Of a DNA stretch of 64,000 bases, positions 17,338 to 29,829 are shown one piece after another (positions within the stretch are counted from its first letter, which is position 1; each line of letters starts with the position of its first letter). The notes under the pieces were generated by a model. It saw only the letters and a program-made list of their open reading frames with translations, was not told the origin of the DNA and did not search any database. The stretch lies in contig CACLKR010000006.1 in the NCBI GenBank assembly GCA_902607625.1, forward strand, positions 1 to 64,000. The letters run 5' to 3'. A program made the translations under genes and the position numbers. The DNA comes from an uncultured Pelagibacteraceae bacterium. Lineage in GTDB: Bacteria; Pseudomonadota; Alphaproteobacteria; Pelagibacterales; Pelagibacteraceae.

Positions 17338-17706
17338 ATGCTAACCGATTTTTTAAAAGACTATTTATCTATTATAATTTTTCTTTTTATCGCTCTAGGT
17401 TTGAGTGTCGGCTTTATTGTTTTAAATTTTTTATTTTCGCCAAAAAATCCAGATCCAGAAAAACTTTCAGCTTATGAATGTGGTTTTGAAGCATTTGGCG
17501 ATTCAAGAATGGAATTTGATGTTAGATTTTATCTAGTTGCAATTTTATTTATTATTTTCGACTTAGAAATAGCATTTTTGTTTCCTTGGGCCATATCTTT
17601 AGGAAATATTGGTGCCCTAGGTTTTTGGTCAATGATGATTTTTCTATTCATATTAACTATTGGGTTTGTATACGAATGGAAAAAAGGTGCACTAGATTGG
17701 GATTAG
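17338..17706 (+). CDS. nuoA: NADH-quinone oxidoreductase subunit A
   Basis: Membrane subunit of complex I (122 aa) with three hydrophobic helices. The conserved loop [15 protein letters not shown] after helix 1 and the acidic [19 protein letters not shown] helix 2 are diagnostic. It is the first gene of a full nuoA-N set in the standard order. It starts 95 bases after tRNA-Asp. Confidence 0.97.
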   Translation: MLTDFLKDYLSIIIFLFIALGLSVGFIVLNFLFSPKNPDPEKLSAYECGFEAFGDSRMEFDVRFYLVAILFIIFDLEIAFLFPWAISLGNIGALGFWSMMIFLFILTIGFVYEWKKGALDWD

Positions 17707-17707
17707 T

Positions 17708-18232
17708 ATGATTTATTTAAATCAAAAAGAAGATAAAATACCAAATGAATTTAAAAAAATTGCAAAAGATTTTAGTGAAAAAGGTTTTATTACTACCTCT
17801 TCTGAGAATTTAATTAATTGGGCAAGAACAGGATCTCTACACTGGATGACTTTTGGTTTAGCTTGTTGTGCTATAGAAATGATGCAAACAGCAATGCCAA
17901 GATATGATTTGGAAAGATTCGGAGCGGCTCCAAGAGCTTCGCCGAGACAATCAGATGTAATCATAGTTGCTGGGACGTTAGTAAATAAAATGGCTCAACC
18001 ACTTAGGAAAGTTTACGATCAAATGCCCGAACCAAGGTATGTAATATCTATGGGAAGTTGTGCGAATGGTGGTGGTTATTACCATTATTCTTATTCCGTT
18101 GTAAGAGGGTGTGATCGTATAGTTCCTGTTGATATTTATGTTCCTGGTTGTCCACCATCGGCGGAAGCTTTGCTTTATGGAATTTTACAACTACAGAAAA
18201 AAATTAGAAGAGAAGGCAGTTTAGAAAGATAA
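17708..18232 (+). CDS. nuoB: NADH-quinone oxidoreductase subunit B
   Basis: Carries the terminal N2 [4Fe-4S] cluster that passes electrons to quinone (174 aa). Ligands are the tandem Cys53-Cys54 in LACCAIEMM, the Cys of MGSCANGGG and that of VPGCPPSAE. It starts one base after nuoA. Confidence 0.97.
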   Translation: MIYLNQKEDKIPNEFKKIAKDFSEKGFITTSSENLINWARTGSLHWMTFGLACCAIEMMQTAMPRYDLERFGAAPRASPRQSDVIIVAGTLVNKMAQPLRKVYDQMPEPRYVISMGSCANGGGYYHYSYSVVRGCDRIVPVDIYVPGCPPSAEALLYGILQLQKKIRREGSLER

Positions 18233-18235
18233 AAA

Positions 18236-18847
18236 ATGTCTATTACTCTTAACGATTTAGAAAAGGTAGTTAATTCAGGTTTAACAACAAATGTAAAGAA
18301 GTCAGAAATTAATTTTGATCAACTTTTTATTGATGTTGATGTTGAAGATGTAATTTCTACAGTTTTGTTTTTGAAAACTCATAAAAAGTGCAAGTTTAAA
18401 CAATTAATTGATATAACTGCGGCAGATTATCCACAAAGAGAAAAGAGATTTAAAATTATTTATTTATTACTTAGTCATGAAAATAATTTGAGAATTGTAA
18501 TTAAGATAAACATAGATGAAAAAATTATAGTTCCTTCTATTACAAAAATTTTTCCTTCTGCCAATTGGATGGAAAGGGAAGTTTTTGATATGTATGGTAT
18601 TTCTTTCAAAGATCATCCTGATTTAAGAAGAATACTTACTGATTATGGTTTTAATGGTCATCCTCTTCGAAAAGATTTTCCTTTAACCGGGCATACAGAA
18701 GTTAGATATAGTGAAGAAAAGAAGAAAGTAATTTCTGAACCCGTCAAGCTAGATCAAGAATATCGTGATTTTGATTTCGAAAGCCCTTGGGAGGGAACTA
18801 AATACATCAATCGAGAGAAAGAAAAAAATAAGACTAAGGATAAGTAA
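18236..18847 (+). CDS. nuoC: NADH-quinone oxidoreductase subunit C
   Basis: The 30-kDa-type subunit of the peripheral arm (203 aa), separate from NuoD as in most alphaproteobacteria. The signature [20 protein letters not shown] and [12 protein letters not shown] are present. The C-terminal tail is Lys- and Glu-rich. It overlaps the nuoD start by one base. Confidence 0.96.
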   Translation: MSITLNDLEKVVNSGLTTNVKKSEINFDQLFIDVDVEDVISTVLFLKTHKKCKFKQLIDITAADYPQREKRFKIIYLLLSHENNLRIVIKINIDEKIIVPSITKIFPSANWMEREVFDMYGISFKDHPDLRRILTDYGFNGHPLRKDFPLTGHTEVRYSEEKKKVISEPVKLDQEYRDFDFESPWEGTKYINREKEKNKTKDK

Positions 18848-20022
18848 TGACTAAGAAACCCAAAACTATGAATTTAAATTTTGGACCACAGCATCCAGCG
18901 GCACATGGTGTGTTGAGATTAATACTAGAGTTAGATGGAGAAGTTGTTGAAAAAATAGATCCTCATATTGGATTTTTACATAGAGGTACTGAGAAACTTA
19001 TTGAACATAAGACGTATATGCAAGCAGTTCCATATTTTGACCGTCTTGATTATGTCGCGCCGATGAATCAGGAACATGCTTTTGCTTTAGCAATTGAAAA
19101 ACTTTTAAACATAGAAGTGCCTATTAGAGGACAATATATTAGAGTTTTATTTTGTGAAATTGGTCGAATTCTGAGTCACCTTTTAAATGTTACCACTCAA
19201 GCGCTTGATGTTGGAGCATTAACACCATCTCTGTGGGGTTTTGAAGAGAGAGAAACCTTAATGACTTTTTACGAAAGAGTTTCAGGATCAAGATTACACG
19301 CAAATTATTTTAGAGCTGGAGGAGTTCATCAAGATTTACCAAGAGGATTGAGCGAAGATATAATGCAGTTTTGTCATACCTTTCCTAAAATTATAGACGA
19401 TTTAGAAACACTCTTAACAGATAATAGAATTTTTAAGCAAAGAAATGTGGACATCGGTATTGTTACAAAGGAAGAAGCTTTGGAACATAGTTTTTCAGGA
19501 GTAATGCTGAGAGGGTCAGGTATATCATGGGACTTGAGAAAATCTCAACCATATGAATGTTATCAAAATTTTAATTTTAAAATCCCGATTGGAAAAAATG
19601 GAGATTGTTATGATCGGTATCTTTGTAGAATTGAAGAAATGAGACAAAGTGTAGAAATAATTAAAAGTTGTATTGACAAAATGCCTTCAGGGCCTGTTAA
19701 AAATATTGACGGAAAAATTACTCCACCGCCAAAAAAAGATTTAAAAGAATCTATGGAGGCGGTGATTCATCACTTTAAATTATTTTCTGAAGGCTTTAGA
19801 GTACCCGAAGGTGAAGTTTATATAGCTGTTGAGGCGCCTAAAGGTGAATTTGGAGTTTATTTGATTTCCGATGGCAGTCATAAACCTTATAAATGTAAAA
19901 TAAGAGCTCCAGGATTTTCTCATTTACAAGCTATGGATTATTTAATGAAAGGACATATGTTAGCAGATGTTCCTGCTGTCCTTGGTTCATTAGATCTAGT
20001 TTTTGGAGAGGTTGATCGATGA
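18847..20022 (+). CDS. nuoD: NADH-quinone oxidoreductase subunit D
   Basis: The 49-kDa-type subunit (391 aa) that forms the quinone pocket with Nuo[16 protein letters not shown] carries the conserved His loop at the quinone head group, and [14 protein letters not shown] and the C-terminal DLVFGEVDR are typical. Length is normal for a stand-alone NuoD. It overlaps nuoE by four bases. Confidence 0.98.
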   Translation: MTKKPKTMNLNFGPQHPAAHGVLRLILELDGEVVEKIDPHIGFLHRGTEKLIEHKTYMQAVPYFDRLDYVAPMNQEHAFALAIEKLLNIEVPIRGQYIRVLFCEIGRILSHLLNVTTQALDVGALTPSLWGFEERETLMTFYERVSGSRLHANYFRAGGVHQDLPRGLSEDIMQFCHTFPKIIDDLETLLTDNRIFKQRNVDIGIVTKEEALEHSFSGVMLRGSGISWDLRKSQPYECYQNFNFKIPIGKNGDCYDRYLCRIEEMRQSVEIIKSCIDKMPSGPVKNIDGKITPPPKKDLKESMEAVIHHFKLFSEGFRVPEGEVYIAVEAPKGEFGVYLISDGSHKPYKCKIRAPGFSHLQAMDYLMKGHMLADVPAVLGSLDLVFGEVDR

Positions 20023-20627
20023 GTATTAAAAAAATATCAAAAATACAGCCAGAATCTTTTGAACTTTCCAAAGATAATTTACTGGAAGCTGAAAATGAAA
20101 TTAAAAAATACCCAAACGATAGAAAAGCCAGTGCTATTCTAGCTTTATTGTTTTTAGTTCAAAAACAAAATGATAATTGGTTACCACTTGCTGCTATTAA
20201 GTATGTGGCTAAGTTTTTAGGTGTGCCCTATATACAAGTTTATGAAGTTTCTACATTTTACTCAATGTTCAACTTATCACCTGTGGGCAAGTATTTTGTT
20301 CAAGTATGTACAACAACGCCTTGTATGATGAAAGGTTCTAAAAAAATTTTAGATATTTGTAAAAAATATATTTCAAAAAATCCACATGAACTATCCGAAA
20401 ATAAACTTTGTTCTTGGACAGAAGTTGAATGCTTGGGAGCTTGTGTAAATGCCCCAATGATGCAAATTAATCAGGATTATTTTGAAGATTTAGATGAAAA
20501 TAGTACTGAAGAAATAATTCAAACATTGTTAGAAGATAAATTACCAAAACCAGGATCCGCAAAAAATAGAAAAAATACAGCTCCTGAAAAAGGAAAAACT
20601 ACTCTGCTAGAGGTAAAAAATGCTTAA
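20019..20627 (+). CDS. nuoE: NADH-quinone oxidoreductase subunit E
   Basis: The 24-kDa-type subunit (202 aa) holding the N1a [2Fe-2S] cluster in a thioredoxin-like fold. The four Cys ligands are in CTTTPC and CLGAC. The N-terminal helical part includes [17 protein letters not shown] Lys/Asn/Pro-rich tail of about 30 residues follows the core. It overlaps nuoF by eight bases. Confidence 0.96.
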   Translation: MSIKKISKIQPESFELSKDNLLEAENEIKKYPNDRKASAILALLFLVQKQNDNWLPLAAIKYVAKFLGVPYIQVYEVSTFYSMFNLSPVGKYFVQVCTTTPCMMKGSKKILDICKKYISKNPHELSENKLCSWTEVECLGACVNAPMMQINQDYFEDLDENSTEEIIQTLLEDKLPKPGSAKNRKNTAPEKGKTTLLEVKNA

Positions 20628-21951
20628 GGACGAAGATAGAATATTCAAAAACTTATATAACGACCTTGGTTGGGATATTGATTCAGCTATTACAAGAGGA
20701 GATTGGCTACAAACCAAGGATCATATTTCAAAAGGAAAAGATTGGATTATCAAAGAAATCAAAGATTCTGAACTTCGTGGTAGAGGTGGAGCAGGTTTTC
20801 CAACAGGACTAAAATTATCTTTTGCTCCGAAGGAATTGGGTTCGAGACCGCACTATTTAGTTATTAATGCAGACGAATCTGAACCAGGTACTTGCAAAGA
20901 TAGAGATATATTAAGATTTGAACCTCAAAAATTAATTGAAGGATGTTTAATTACAAGTTATTCAATTAGTGCTCATACTTGCTATATTTACATCAGAGGT
21001 GAATACTTGCGAGAAGGTCAAAGATTACAAGAAGCTATAAATCAATCTTACCAAAAAAATTTTTTGGGAAAAAATGCGTGTGGCTCAGGCTGGGATTTAG
21101 ATATTCATCTCCATTATGGCGCAGGAGCTTATATTTGTGGAGAAGAAACAGCATTATTGGAAAGTTTAGAAGGCAAAAAAGGTTTACCCAGACTTAAACC
21201 TCCATTTCCTGCACTTGTGGGTCTTTATGGTTGCCCTACCATAGTTAATAACGTTGAAACTGTTGCGGTAATTCCAACAATTCTTAGGAAAGGAGCAAAA
21301 TGGTTTTCATCTTTAGGTAAACCTAAAAATACCGGTACAAAAATTTTTTGCATCTCAGGCGATGTTAATAATCCATGTAATGTTGAAGAAGAGATGAGTA
21401 TTCCCCTTAAAGATTTAATAGAAAAACATGCAGGTGGTGTTGTTGGCGGATGGAACAATCTTCAGGCAGTGATACCAGGAGGATCTTCTATGCCGCTATT
21501 ACCTAAAAGCGTGTGTGAAACAATTGAAATGGATTTTGATTCGCTAATTAAAGCAAAGAGCGGATTAGGAACTGCAGGAGTAATTGTGATTAATAAAGAT
21601 CAAGACATTATTAGGTGTATTGCTAGAATAGCTAAATTTTATAAACATGAAAGTTGTGGTCAATGTACCCCTTGTAGAGAAGGTTGTGGTTGGATGTGGA
21701 GGATGTTGGAAAGAATGGCAGAAGGTGAAGCCACTTACAAAGAAATAGAACTTTTATATGATGTTACGAAACAAATAGAAGGACACACAATTTGTGCTTT
21801 TGGTGAAGGGGCTGCCTGGCCCGTACAAGGATTGCTTCGTCATTTTAAAAAGGAAATAGAAAAACGAAGTCACGAAGAACCATTAATCAAGAAAAAATCT
21901 AATATTCCTTATCTTATTGATCAACACCTATTGGAGAAAGACAGTGCCTAA
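20620..21951 (+). CDS. nuoF: NADH-quinone oxidoreductase subunit F
   Basis: The 51-kDa-type subunit (443 aa) binds NADH, FMN and the N3 cluster. The nucleotide region is [16 protein letters not shown], the FMN region includes [15 protein letters not shown] and [16 protein letters not shown]. The N3 cluster ligands are [10 protein letters not shown] plus the downstream Cys of [10 protein letters not shown]. Its 3' end overlaps nuoG by eight bases. Confidence 0.98.
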   Translation: MLKDEDRIFKNLYNDLGWDIDSAITRGDWLQTKDHISKGKDWIIKEIKDSELRGRGGAGFPTGLKLSFAPKELGSRPHYLVINADESEPGTCKDRDILRFEPQKLIEGCLITSYSISAHTCYIYIRGEYLREGQRLQEAINQSYQKNFLGKNACGSGWDLDIHLHYGAGAYICGEETALLESLEGKKGLPRLKPPFPALVGLYGCPTIVNNVETVAVIPTILRKGAKWFSSLGKPKNTGTKIFCISGDVNNPCNVEEEMSIPLKDLIEKHAGGVVGGWNNLQAVIPGGSSMPLLPKSVCETIEMDFDSLIKAKSGLGTAGVIVINKDQDIIRCIARIAKFYKHESCGQCTPCREGCGWMWRMLERMAEGEATYKEIELLYDVTKQIEGHTICAFGEGAAWPVQGLLRHFKKEIEKRSHEEPLIKKKSNIPYLIDQHLLEKDSA

Positions 21952-23983
21952 AATTATAATTAATAACAAAGAAGTGGAATTTGAAGAAGGCATGACAGTT
22001 CTTCAAGCCTGCGAGTTGGCTGGCGCAGAAATACCAAGATTTTGCTATCACGAGAGACTTTCTATAGCGGGTAATTGCAGAATGTGTTTAGTTGAGATGG
22101 AAAATTCTCCTAAACCGATAGCATCTTGTGCAATGCCCGCTACTAATGGAATGAAAATTAAAACTAATACGCTTTTTGTAGATAAAGCTAGAAAAGGGGT
22201 AATGGAATTTTTATTGGCAAACCATCCTTTAGATTGCCCAGTTTGCGATCAAGGAGGTGAATGTGATTTACAAGATCAATCTCTTTTGTATGGATTTGAT
22301 CACTCCAGATACACAGAAAATAAAAGACAAGTTAACGAAAAGTATATGGGTCCTTTGATTAAAACAGAAATGACAAGATGTATTCATTGTACAAGATGTA
22401 TAAGATTCGCAACTGAAGTCGCTGGCATACCTGAACTAGGTGCTATTGGTAGAGGGGAAGACATGGAAATTACAACGTACTTGGAAAAATCTATGGAATC
22501 TGAATTATCAGCGAATGTTATAGACTTATGTCCCGTGGGAGCGCTTACATCAAAACCTTATGCTTTTGAATCACGACCTTGGGATCTTAAAAAAACTGAA
22601 ACAATAGATGTTATGGATGCTGTAGGATCAAATATTAGAGTTGATACTTATGGATGGGAAGTCAAGAGGGTTTTGCCTAGAGTTAACGAAGATATTAACG
22701 AAGAATGGATATCAGATAAGACGAGATATGCATGCGATGGACTATTAAAACAGAGGTTGGATACACCGTATATTAGAGAGAATGGAAGGTTACGCAAATC
22801 ATCTTGGGATCAAGCTCTAAAACTTTTAATTATTAAATTAAAATCATTTAATCCAAACGAAATTGCAGGACTAGTGGGAGATCTAGCAGATTTAGAAATG
22901 ATTTATAGTTTTAAATCTTTTTTTGAGAAATGCATAGGTTCTACAAATTTAGAATGTAGACAAGATAGAATTTATATTAATCCACAAGAAAGAATGAATT
23001 ATATTTTTAATTCAACAATTAGCGGAATAGAGGATTCGGATTTTATACTTTTAGTAGGCACGAATCCCAGATTAGAAGCTACTATACTTAACGCGAGAAT
23101 TAGAAAAGCGTATATAAAAAATAAATTAAAAATTTACTCAATAGGTGATGTTGGCGATTTAACCTATCCTTATCAAAATATTGGATCTAACACCTCAATC
23201 ATAAAAGAAATTGTATCGGGTTCGCATGAAATTTCAAATAAAATTAAAAAAGCAAAAAAACCAATGATTATTATAGGAGATTCAGCTCTTTACGGAAAAT
23301 CTGGTAAGTACGTTTTTGAAACGTTAAAAAATTTTTTATCTGATAATAACTTTATAAAAAAAAATTGGAACGCTTTAAATATTCTTACGCAGCAAGCATC
23401 CAGAGTAGGTGCAATTGATTTTGGTGTTTATTCGGTAAATGAAACAGAAAATTTTTCGTTTTTTAATAAAGTAGATAATGATGATTTTAAACTGATATAT
23501 TTGCTAGGAGCTGACAATATCAATTTTGACAAAAAAAATAAATTTATAGTTTATCAAGGAAGCCATGGAGATAAGGGTGCAGAAATTGCTGATATTATTT
23601 TACCGGGAGCGGCCTATACTGAAAAAAATGGTTTGTTTGTAAATTTAGAAGGAAAATTGCAAAGTGCATATAAAGCTTCCTACCCCCCGGGCGATGCTCG
23701 TGAAGATTGGATTATTTTTAAAGATCTTGCCAACATGATGAAAAAACCACTCGGATTTAACAATATAAAACATTTGAGAGAATCTATTAATAAACAAATT
23801 CAATCTAAAATTAAAAATGGAGTTAAAAAAAATATTGAAGTTGATTTTATTGAGGAAAACATTTCAGTTAAACCCATTGATTATTACTATACAAATTCAA
23901 TAGCCAGATCATCAAAAGTGATGAGTGAGTGTAGACAAATATCAAAAAGATTTTTATTTACAGGAATTGAAAAGGCTAGCTAA
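21944..23983 (+). CDS. nuoG: NADH-quinone oxidoreductase subunit G
   Basis: The 75-kDa-type subunit (679 aa) with a chain of Fe-S clusters. The N-terminal [2Fe-2S] ligands are in [15 protein letters not shown], then the His-ligated cluster in [14 protein letters not shown], and CIHCTRC with a later Cys for N4/N5. The C-terminal molybdopterin-like domain has lost cofactor residues, as usual. I chose GTG at 21944, giving [13 protein letters not shown], because that is the family N terminus; an upstream ATG at 21917 would add nine unsupported residues inside nuoF. Confidence 0.95.
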   Translation: MPKIIINNKEVEFEEGMTVLQACELAGAEIPRFCYHERLSIAGNCRMCLVEMENSPKPIASCAMPATNGMKIKTNTLFVDKARKGVMEFLLANHPLDCPVCDQGGECDLQDQSLLYGFDHSRYTENKRQVNEKYMGPLIKTEMTRCIHCTRCIRFATEVAGIPELGAIGRGEDMEITTYLEKSMESELSANVIDLCPVGALTSKPYAFESRPWDLKKTETIDVMDAVGSNIRVDTYGWEVKRVLPRVNEDINEEWISDKTRYACDGLLKQRLDTPYIRENGRLRKSSWDQALKLLIIKLKSFNPNEIAGLVGDLADLEMIYSFKSFFEKCIGSTNLECRQDRIYINPQERMNYIFNSTISGIEDSDFILLVGTNPRLEATILNARIRKAYIKNKLKIYSIGDVGDLTYPYQNIGSNTSIIKEIVSGSHEISNKIKKAKKPMIIIGDSALYGKSGKYVFETLKNFLSDNNFIKKNWNALNILTQQASRVGAIDFGVYSVNETENFSFFNKVDNDDFKLIYLLGADNINFDKKNKFIVYQGSHGDKGAEIADIILPGAAYTEKNGLFVNLEGKLQSAYKASYPPGDAREDWIIFKDLANMMKKPLGFNNIKHLRESINKQIQSKIKNGVKKNIEVDFIEENISVKPIDYYYTNSIARSSKVMSECRQISKRFLFTGIEKAS

Positions 23984-24984
23984 TGATTTATATAAGCACA
24001 TTTTTTAGTGAGATTTATAAAATAGTCTTTTTACTTCTACCAGTCTTAGTATCAATAGCTTTAATAGTATGGCTCGATAGAAGAGTTTGGGCATTTGTTC
24101 AAAAAAGGAAAGGACCGAATGTTGTGGGACCATTTGGAATTTTGCAAACTTTAGCTGATGCCTTAAAATTTATTTTCAAAGAAATAATTATCCCAGCGAG
24201 CGCCAACAAAGTTATATTTGTTTTGGCTCCGATTATTACTCTTACTTTAGCTTTAACAGCGTGGGCAGTTATTCCATTTAGTAATGAGATGGTTTTAGCT
24301 AATATTAATGTAGGAATATTATATTTATTTGCGATTTCATCATTAAGTGTTTACGGAATTATAATGGGTGGATGGGCATCTAATTCAAAATATCCTTTTT
24401 TAGGTGCTATTAGATCAGCTGCTCAAATGGTGTCTTATGAAGTATCAATTGGAATAATAATCGTCAATGTGTTGCTTTGCGTAGGTTCACTTAATTTAAA
24501 TAAAATAGTATTGGCCCAGGAAAATGTTTGGTTTATTTTTCCACTTTTTCCAATGTTTGTTGTTTTCTTTATATCAGCTTTAGCTGAAACAAATCGGCCA
24601 CCGTTTGATTTACCAGAAGCTGAGTCTGAACTAGTGGCAGGTTATCAAACTGAATATTCGGGAATGATGTATGCAATGTTTTGGTTAGGTGAGTATGCAA
24701 ATATTTTACTTTTGTGTGCTTTAGGTTCAATTCTTTTTTTAGGAGGCTGGCTAAGTCCGATTGATATTTATCCACTTAATTTATTACCTGGAGTTTTCTG
24801 GCTGATATTTAAAATTTTAGGACTTTTTATTTTATTTTCTCTGGTTAAAGCTATAGTACCAAGATATCGTTTTGATCAATTGATGAGATTGGGATGGAAA
24901 ATTTTTCTTCCACTTTCATTGATTTGGGTTGTTTTAACAGCAAGCTTTTTATTTTTTTTAGATATGTTGCCAGTCACAGGATAA
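23983..24984 (+). CDS. nuoH: NADH-quinone oxidoreductase subunit H
   Basis: Membrane subunit (333 aa, about eight helices) connecting the quinone site to the proton pumps. The diagnostic loop [20 protein letters not shown] and [21 protein letters not shown] are intact. It overlaps the nuoG stop by one base (TAATG). Confidence 0.98.
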   Translation: MIYISTFFSEIYKIVFLLLPVLVSIALIVWLDRRVWAFVQKRKGPNVVGPFGILQTLADALKFIFKEIIIPASANKVIFVLAPIITLTLALTAWAVIPFSNEMVLANINVGILYLFAISSLSVYGIIMGGWASNSKYPFLGAIRSAAQMVSYEVSIGIIIVNVLLCVGSLNLNKIVLAQENVWFIFPLFPMFVVFFISALAETNRPPFDLPEAESELVAGYQTEYSGMMYAMFWLGEYANILLLCALGSILFLGGWLSPIDIYPLNLLPGVFWLIFKILGLFILFSLVKAIVPRYRFDQLMRLGWKIFLPLSLIWVVLTASFLFFLDMLPVTG

Positions 24985-24991
24985 TTAAATA

Positions 24992-25477
24992 ATGAAAATT
25001 AGCAGAATAATTAAAACAGTATTTATGGCAGATTTTGTTGCTGGATTTTTAATTGCAATAAAAAAAATATTTAAATCAAAAAAAACTATAAACTATCCTT
25101 TTGAAAAAGGAAAAATAAGTCCGCGATTTAGAGGAGAGCATGCCTTAAGAAGATATCCAAATGGAGAAGAGAGATGTATAGCTTGTAAATTGTGCGAAGC
25201 TGTTTGTCCCGCACAAGCTATAACAATAGAATCAGAAATTAGAAATGATGGGAGCAGAAAAACAACAAGATACGACATAGACATGCTTAAATGTATTTAT
25301 TGCGGTCTATGTGAAGAGTCCTGTCCAGTAGATGCGATTGTTCAAGGTCCAAATTTTGAATTTGGAACGGAAACTAGAGAAGAGCTTTATTATAACAAAC
25401 AGAAACTTTTAGAAAATGGAGACAAATGGGAGACTGTTTTAGCTGAAAATATAAAAGCAGATTCACCTTTTAGATAA
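24992..25477 (+). CDS. nuoI: NADH-quinone oxidoreductase subunit I
   Basis: Ferredoxin-like subunit (161 aa) bridging to the membrane arm, with two [4Fe-4S] clusters N6a and N6b. The ligands are [12 protein letters not shown] (from about residue 62) and [12 protein letters not shown] (from about 101). It ends directly at the nuoJ ATG. Confidence 0.98.
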   Translation: MKISRIIKTVFMADFVAGFLIAIKKIFKSKKTINYPFEKGKISPRFRGEHALRRYPNGEERCIACKLCEAVCPAQAITIESEIRNDGSRKTTRYDIDMLKCIYCGLCEESCPVDAIVQGPNFEFGTETREELYYNKQKLLENGDKWETVLAENIKADSPFR

Positions 25478-26110
25478 ATGTTGGCACATTCTTTATTTTT
25501 TTACTTTTTTTCTACCGTAGCTGTGTTTGCTTCAATAATGGTCACAGTTTCAAGAAATACAGTTTACTCCGTTTTTTTTTTAATTTTAGTTTTTATAAGT
25601 ATCTCAATCTTATTTATTATGATAGGTGCGGAATTTTTAGGAATGATAATGCTGATTGTTTATGTAGGAGCTGTTGCTATTTTATTCCTCTTTGTTGTTA
25701 TGATGTTGAATATTACTGAACAAATAACAAAACGACCTATCAGAAAAGGTTTTATTAATAATATATCCGTTGGTTCAATTGTGGGTGTAATTATATTTCT
25801 CGAATTATTAGTTGCAGTTGGTGGCTGGAAATATAAAGGCACTTTCGTTTCTCTATCAGACATAAATTTAAATTTAGCTATAAGTAATACACATGCTTTG
25901 GGTAATGTTTTATACACGGATTACATTCATCTTTTTCAAATATCTGGAATGATCCTTCTTGTTGCGATGATTGGAGCAATTACTCTTACATTTAGTAAGA
26001 GAGAAAATATAAAAAGACAGAGTTACTTTAATCAAATACAAAGAGAGAAAGATAGTGCAGTTTCATTAGTTGAGGTAGAGAGCGGCAAGGGAGTAAAACT
26101 TGATGATTGA
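25478..26110 (+). CDS. nuoJ: NADH-quinone oxidoreductase subunit J
   Basis: Membrane-arm subunit (210 aa) with five predicted helices. [26 protein letters not shown] is the conserved third-helix region with its pi-bulge. A polar tail follows the last helix. The start is taken at the ATG immediately after the nuoI stop. Confidence 0.95.
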   Translation: MLAHSLFFYFFSTVAVFASIMVTVSRNTVYSVFFLILVFISISILFIMIGAEFLGMIMLIVYVGAVAILFLFVVMMLNITEQITKRPIRKGFINNISVGSIVGVIIFLELLVAVGGWKYKGTFVSLSDINLNLAISNTHALGNVLYTDYIHLFQISGMILLVAMIGAITLTFSKRENIKRQSYFNQIQREKDSAVSLVEVESGKGVKLDD

Positions 26111-26414
26111 AATAGGATTAGGACATTATTTAACTTTAGCAGCAATTATTTTTACTATTGGAATAATTGGAATTTTTTTAAATAGAAAAAATGTCATTAT
26201 TATTTTGATGTCAATCGAACTAATCCTTTTAGCAGTAAATATTAACTTGGTGTCTTTTTCTATTTACTTACAAAATTTGGTTGGCCAGGTATTTGTTATG
26301 TTTATTTTAACGGTAGCGGCGGCCGAAGCTGCTGTGGGTTTGGCTATAATTGTAATATATTATAAAAATAAAGGTTCAATAGACGTTGAACAAATTAGTT
26401 CTTTGAAAGGCTAG
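26103..26414 (+). CDS. nuoK: NADH-quinone oxidoreductase subunit K
   Basis: Small three-helix membrane subunit (103 aa). Conserved acidic residues for proton transfer are in [11 protein letters not shown] and [12 protein letters not shown]. The ATG at 26103 overlaps the nuoJ stop by eight bases; a TTG at 26100 would add one residue and is less likely. Confidence 0.96.
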   Translation: MIEIGLGHYLTLAAIIFTIGIIGIFLNRKNVIIILMSIELILLAVNINLVSFSIYLQNLVGQVFVMFILTVAAAEAAVGLAIIVIYYKNKGSIDVEQISSLKG

Positions 26415-26415
26415 T

Positions 26416-28326
26416 ATGGAATACGCAATTGTATTTTTACCTTTACTAGGTTCAATTATTTCAGGTTTTTTTGGAAAAAGATTGGGAGCGAAATCATGTC
26501 AGATTTTAACAAGTTCATTTGTGTCAATTTCTGCAATTTTATCTTTCTTTATTTTTTATGATGTACTAACACAAGATTATTCTAGTAATAAATTAATATT
26601 TAATTGGATCAATTCAGGAAGTTTTCACGTTAATTGGTCAATAAATATTGATCCGTTAACATCCGTCATGCTAGTGGTTGTAAGTTTCATATCATCCATA
26701 ATTCACTTTTACTCAATAGGTTATATGGACGATGATCCACACAAAGCACGTTTTATGGCATATTTGTCGTTGTTTACTTTTGCCATGCTTACTTTGGTTA
26801 CTGCTGACAATTTTTTACAATTATATTTTGGCTGGGAAGGTGTTGGATTATGTTCTTATTTATTGATTGGTTTTTGGTACAAAAAACCTTCAGCTAATGC
26901 AGCGGCTATTAAAGCATTTATTGTTAATCGAGTAGGTGATTTTGGATTTGCTATTGGTATTTTTTTAATCTTCTTTTTTTATGGAACAGTAAATTACGAT
27001 GAAGTCTTTCAACAAACTCCACTATTATTACAAAAGGAAATTATTTTCATAGGAATTGAGTTTAATTTAATCACATTAATCTGTCTTTTACTTTTCATGG
27101 GAGCCATGGGAAAATCTGCGCAGATTTTATTACATACTTGGCTTCCAGATGCCATGGAAGGACCAACACCGGTATCTGCATTGATTCATGCGGCTACAAT
27201 GGTAACTGCCGGTGTTTTTTTGGTGGTTAGATGTTCGCCAATTTTTGAATATTCCCAAGTGGCATTAAACGTGGTTACTGCAGTAGGAATGACAACAGCA
27301 TTTTTTGCTGCAACAGTAGCGCTTGTTCAAACTGATATCAAAAAAATCGTTGCCTATTCTACTTGTAGTCAATTAGGCTATATGTTCTTTGCAGCAGGCG
27401 TAGGTGCCTATCATGTAGCTATTTTTCATTTATTTACGCATGCTTTCTTTAAGGCACTTTTGTTTCTTGGTTCTGGATGCGTAATACATTCGTTTAATAA
27501 CGAACAAGATATTCGTTCCATGGGAGGGGTTTGGAAAAAAATACCTTTCACCTATGTCTTAATGATAATAGGAACATTAGCTTTAACAGGGTTTCCATTT
27601 TTGTCAGGTTATTACTCAAAAGATGCAATTATTGAGTTTGCTTATTTAAGAGGTAGTACCATCGGTTACTTAGCTGCTACTGTAGGAATTTTTACGGCTT
27701 TATTAACTGCAATTTATTCATGGAGGTTAATTTTTAAAACCTTTCATGGAAAATATAATAACAAGGAAAATAACTTAAGCTCAATACACGAGTCTCCTTT
27801 AACAATGTTGATCCCATCATGTTTGTTAGCAATTGGTGCAATTTTAATAGGTATATTATTTAAAGAAATGTTTATAGGTTATGATAGCTCACAGTTTTGG
27901 AGTAGTTCAATTTTATTTTTGCAATCTATTCAATATGATCACCCACCAATCTGGTTACTTGTAATAACACCCACAGTAGTTATTGTTACGATTCCAATTG
28001 CATATTATTTATTTGTAGCAAATGAAAAAATTTTAAAAAATTTTGTTTTAAAAAATCAAGTCTTATATAATTTTCTAGTAAACAAATGGTATTTTGATGA
28101 GTTATATAATTTTATTTTTGTAGAGCCACTAAAAAAAATTGGATTATTTTTTTGGAGAAAAGGAGATATTAATACCATAGACCGTTACGGGCCAGATGGT
28201 CTATCTAGGTTAGTTAAAATTATATCTGATAAAGCAGTGCATTTTCAAAGCGGTTACTTGTATCACTACGCTTTTGCAATGCTGATTGGTTTTTCTATAT
28301 TATTAACTTATTTAATTTTATACTAA
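26416..28326 (+). CDS. nuoL: NADH-quinone oxidoreductase subunit L
   Basis: Antiporter-like proton-pumping subunit (636 aa) with about 16 helices, including the long lateral helix region near the C terminus. LYFGWEGVGLCSYLLIGFWY has the key Glu, and LHTWLPDAMEGPTPVSALIHAATMV holds the conserved lysine-channel motif. The C-terminal part (NKWYFDELYNFIFVEP) is typical. Confidence 0.97.
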   Translation: MEYAIVFLPLLGSIISGFFGKRLGAKSCQILTSSFVSISAILSFFIFYDVLTQDYSSNKLIFNWINSGSFHVNWSINIDPLTSVMLVVVSFISSIIHFYSIGYMDDDPHKARFMAYLSLFTFAMLTLVTADNFLQLYFGWEGVGLCSYLLIGFWYKKPSANAAAIKAFIVNRVGDFGFAIGIFLIFFFYGTVNYDEVFQQTPLLLQKEIIFIGIEFNLITLICLLLFMGAMGKSAQILLHTWLPDAMEGPTPVSALIHAATMVTAGVFLVVRCSPIFEYSQVALNVVTAVGMTTAFFAATVALVQTDIKKIVAYSTCSQLGYMFFAAGVGAYHVAIFHLFTHAFFKALLFLGSGCVIHSFNNEQDIRSMGGVWKKIPFTYVLMIIGTLALTGFPFLSGYYSKDAIIEFAYLRGSTIGYLAATVGIFTALLTAIYSWRLIFKTFHGKYNNKENNLSSIHESPLTMLIPSCLLAIGAILIGILFKEMFIGYDSSQFWSSSILFLQSIQYDHPPIWLLVITPTVVIVTIPIAYYLFVANEKILKNFVLKNQVLYNFLVNKWYFDELYNFIFVEPLKKIGLFFWRKGDINTIDRYGPDGLSRLVKIISDKAVHFQSGYLYHYAFAMLIGFSILLTYLILY

Positions 28327-29829
28327 ATGAATTTTCCTATACTTTCTGCAATCATATTTATTCCGCTTATTGGAGCTTTATTTATTTTGGTTACCAAAGG
28401 AGAACATAAAAATATTGTAAGAAGCTCAAAATATGTGGCAATTTTTTCTTCCCTAGCAAATTTTTTCCTCACCATTTTTCTTTGGTATTCTTTTGATACC
28501 TCGACGTCAGAATTTCAATTTGTTGAAGAAAGAAATTGGATGGAGGGCTTTATTAATTTCCAACTAGGAATTGATGGAATTTCAATTTTATTTATATTGC
28601 TTACCACATTTATAGCACCCATATGTATTTTTTCAGGTATTCATAGTATTAAGTTTAAGCTCAAAGAATTTTTGATTGCAATCCTTGTAATGGAAACTCT
28701 GATGTTGGGAGTGTTCTGTTCTCTTGATCTTGTATTATTTTATTTATTTTTTGAAGGTGGACTCATACCAATGTTTCTAATTATTGGCATTTGGGGAGGG
28801 CCGAAGAGAGTCTATTCAGCCTTTAAGTTTTTCTTATTTACACTACTTGGTTCTGTTTTAATGTTAATTGCCATTATTTCTATTTATTGGATTACGGGTA
28901 CTACAGATGTAATGAAATTATTAGATATAAGAATACCCCAAGAGTACCAGTACTTGCTTTGGTTAGCATTTTTTAGTTCATTTGCTGTTAAATTGCCAAT
29001 GTGGCCTTTCCATACTTGGTTACCAGATGCTCACGTTGAAGCGCCAACCGCAGGGTCTGTAATTTTGGCAGCCATACTTTTAAAGATGGCGGGATATGGA
29101 TTTATGCGATTCTCATTAGGTTTATTTCCAGTAGCTTCAGATTATTTTACTCCATTAATTTTTACTTTAAGTGTTATTGCAATAATTTACACTTCTTTGG
29201 TGGCATTAATGCAAGATGATATGAAAAAGTTAATAGCTTATTCTTCCGTGGCTCATATGGGCTTCGTCACAATTGGTATTTTTTCATTAACCAAACAAGG
29301 TTTAGAAGGAAGTATAATTCAAATGATGAGTCACGGTTTAATATCTGCCGCACTCTTTTTATGTGTAGGTGTAGTCTACGATAGACTGCATTCGCGTATG
29401 ATTTCTTCCTACGGAGGATTGGTAAACATTATGCCAAAATATGCTTTTGTATTTATGATTTTTGTTTTAGCGGCACTAGGATTGCCAGGAACAAGTGGTT
29501 TTGTAGGAGAATTTTTAGTTTTGGTTGGAGCTTTTCAGATCAATATTTTTGTTGCGGTTCTAGCTAGTTTAGGCGTTATTTTATCAGCAGTATATATGCT
29601 CTGGTTATATAAAAGAGTAATTTTTGGCAAAGTGGCTAGTTCTGAAATAAAAGAAATGGCAGATTTAAACAAAACAGAAATATATATTTTTGCATCTTTA
29701 GTTTTTTTGACAATTTTTTTTGGAATTTATCCAGAGCCATTATTCAATACTATTGATATTTCCGTGAGTAATTTGATTGATGATTATAAAACAGATTTAA
29801 ATTTTTATTTAACACAAATAAATAATTAG
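28327..29829 (+). CDS. nuoM: NADH-quinone oxidoreductase subunit M
   Basis: Second antiporter-like proton pump (500 aa, about 14 helices). The conserved Glu lies in LFYLFFEGGLIPMFLIIGIWGG, and FHTWLPDAHVEAPTAGSVILAA is the central channel motif. It abuts both nuoL and nuoN with no gap. Confidence 0.97.
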   Translation: MNFPILSAIIFIPLIGALFILVTKGEHKNIVRSSKYVAIFSSLANFFLTIFLWYSFDTSTSEFQFVEERNWMEGFINFQLGIDGISILFILLTTFIAPICIFSGIHSIKFKLKEFLIAILVMETLMLGVFCSLDLVLFYLFFEGGLIPMFLIIGIWGGPKRVYSAFKFFLFTLLGSVLMLIAIISIYWITGTTDVMKLLDIRIPQEYQYLLWLAFFSSFAVKLPMWPFHTWLPDAHVEAPTAGSVILAAILLKMAGYGFMRFSLGLFPVASDYFTPLIFTLSVIAIIYTSLVALMQDDMKKLIAYSSVAHMGFVTIGIFSLTKQGLEGSIIQMMSHGLISAALFLCVGVVYDRLHSRMISSYGGLVNIMPKYAFVFMIFVLAALGLPGTSGFVGEFLVLVGAFQINIFVAVLASLGVILSAVYMLWLYKRVIFGKVASSEIKEMADLNKTEIYIFASLVFLTIFFGIYPEPLFNTIDISVSNLIDDYKTDLNFYLTQINN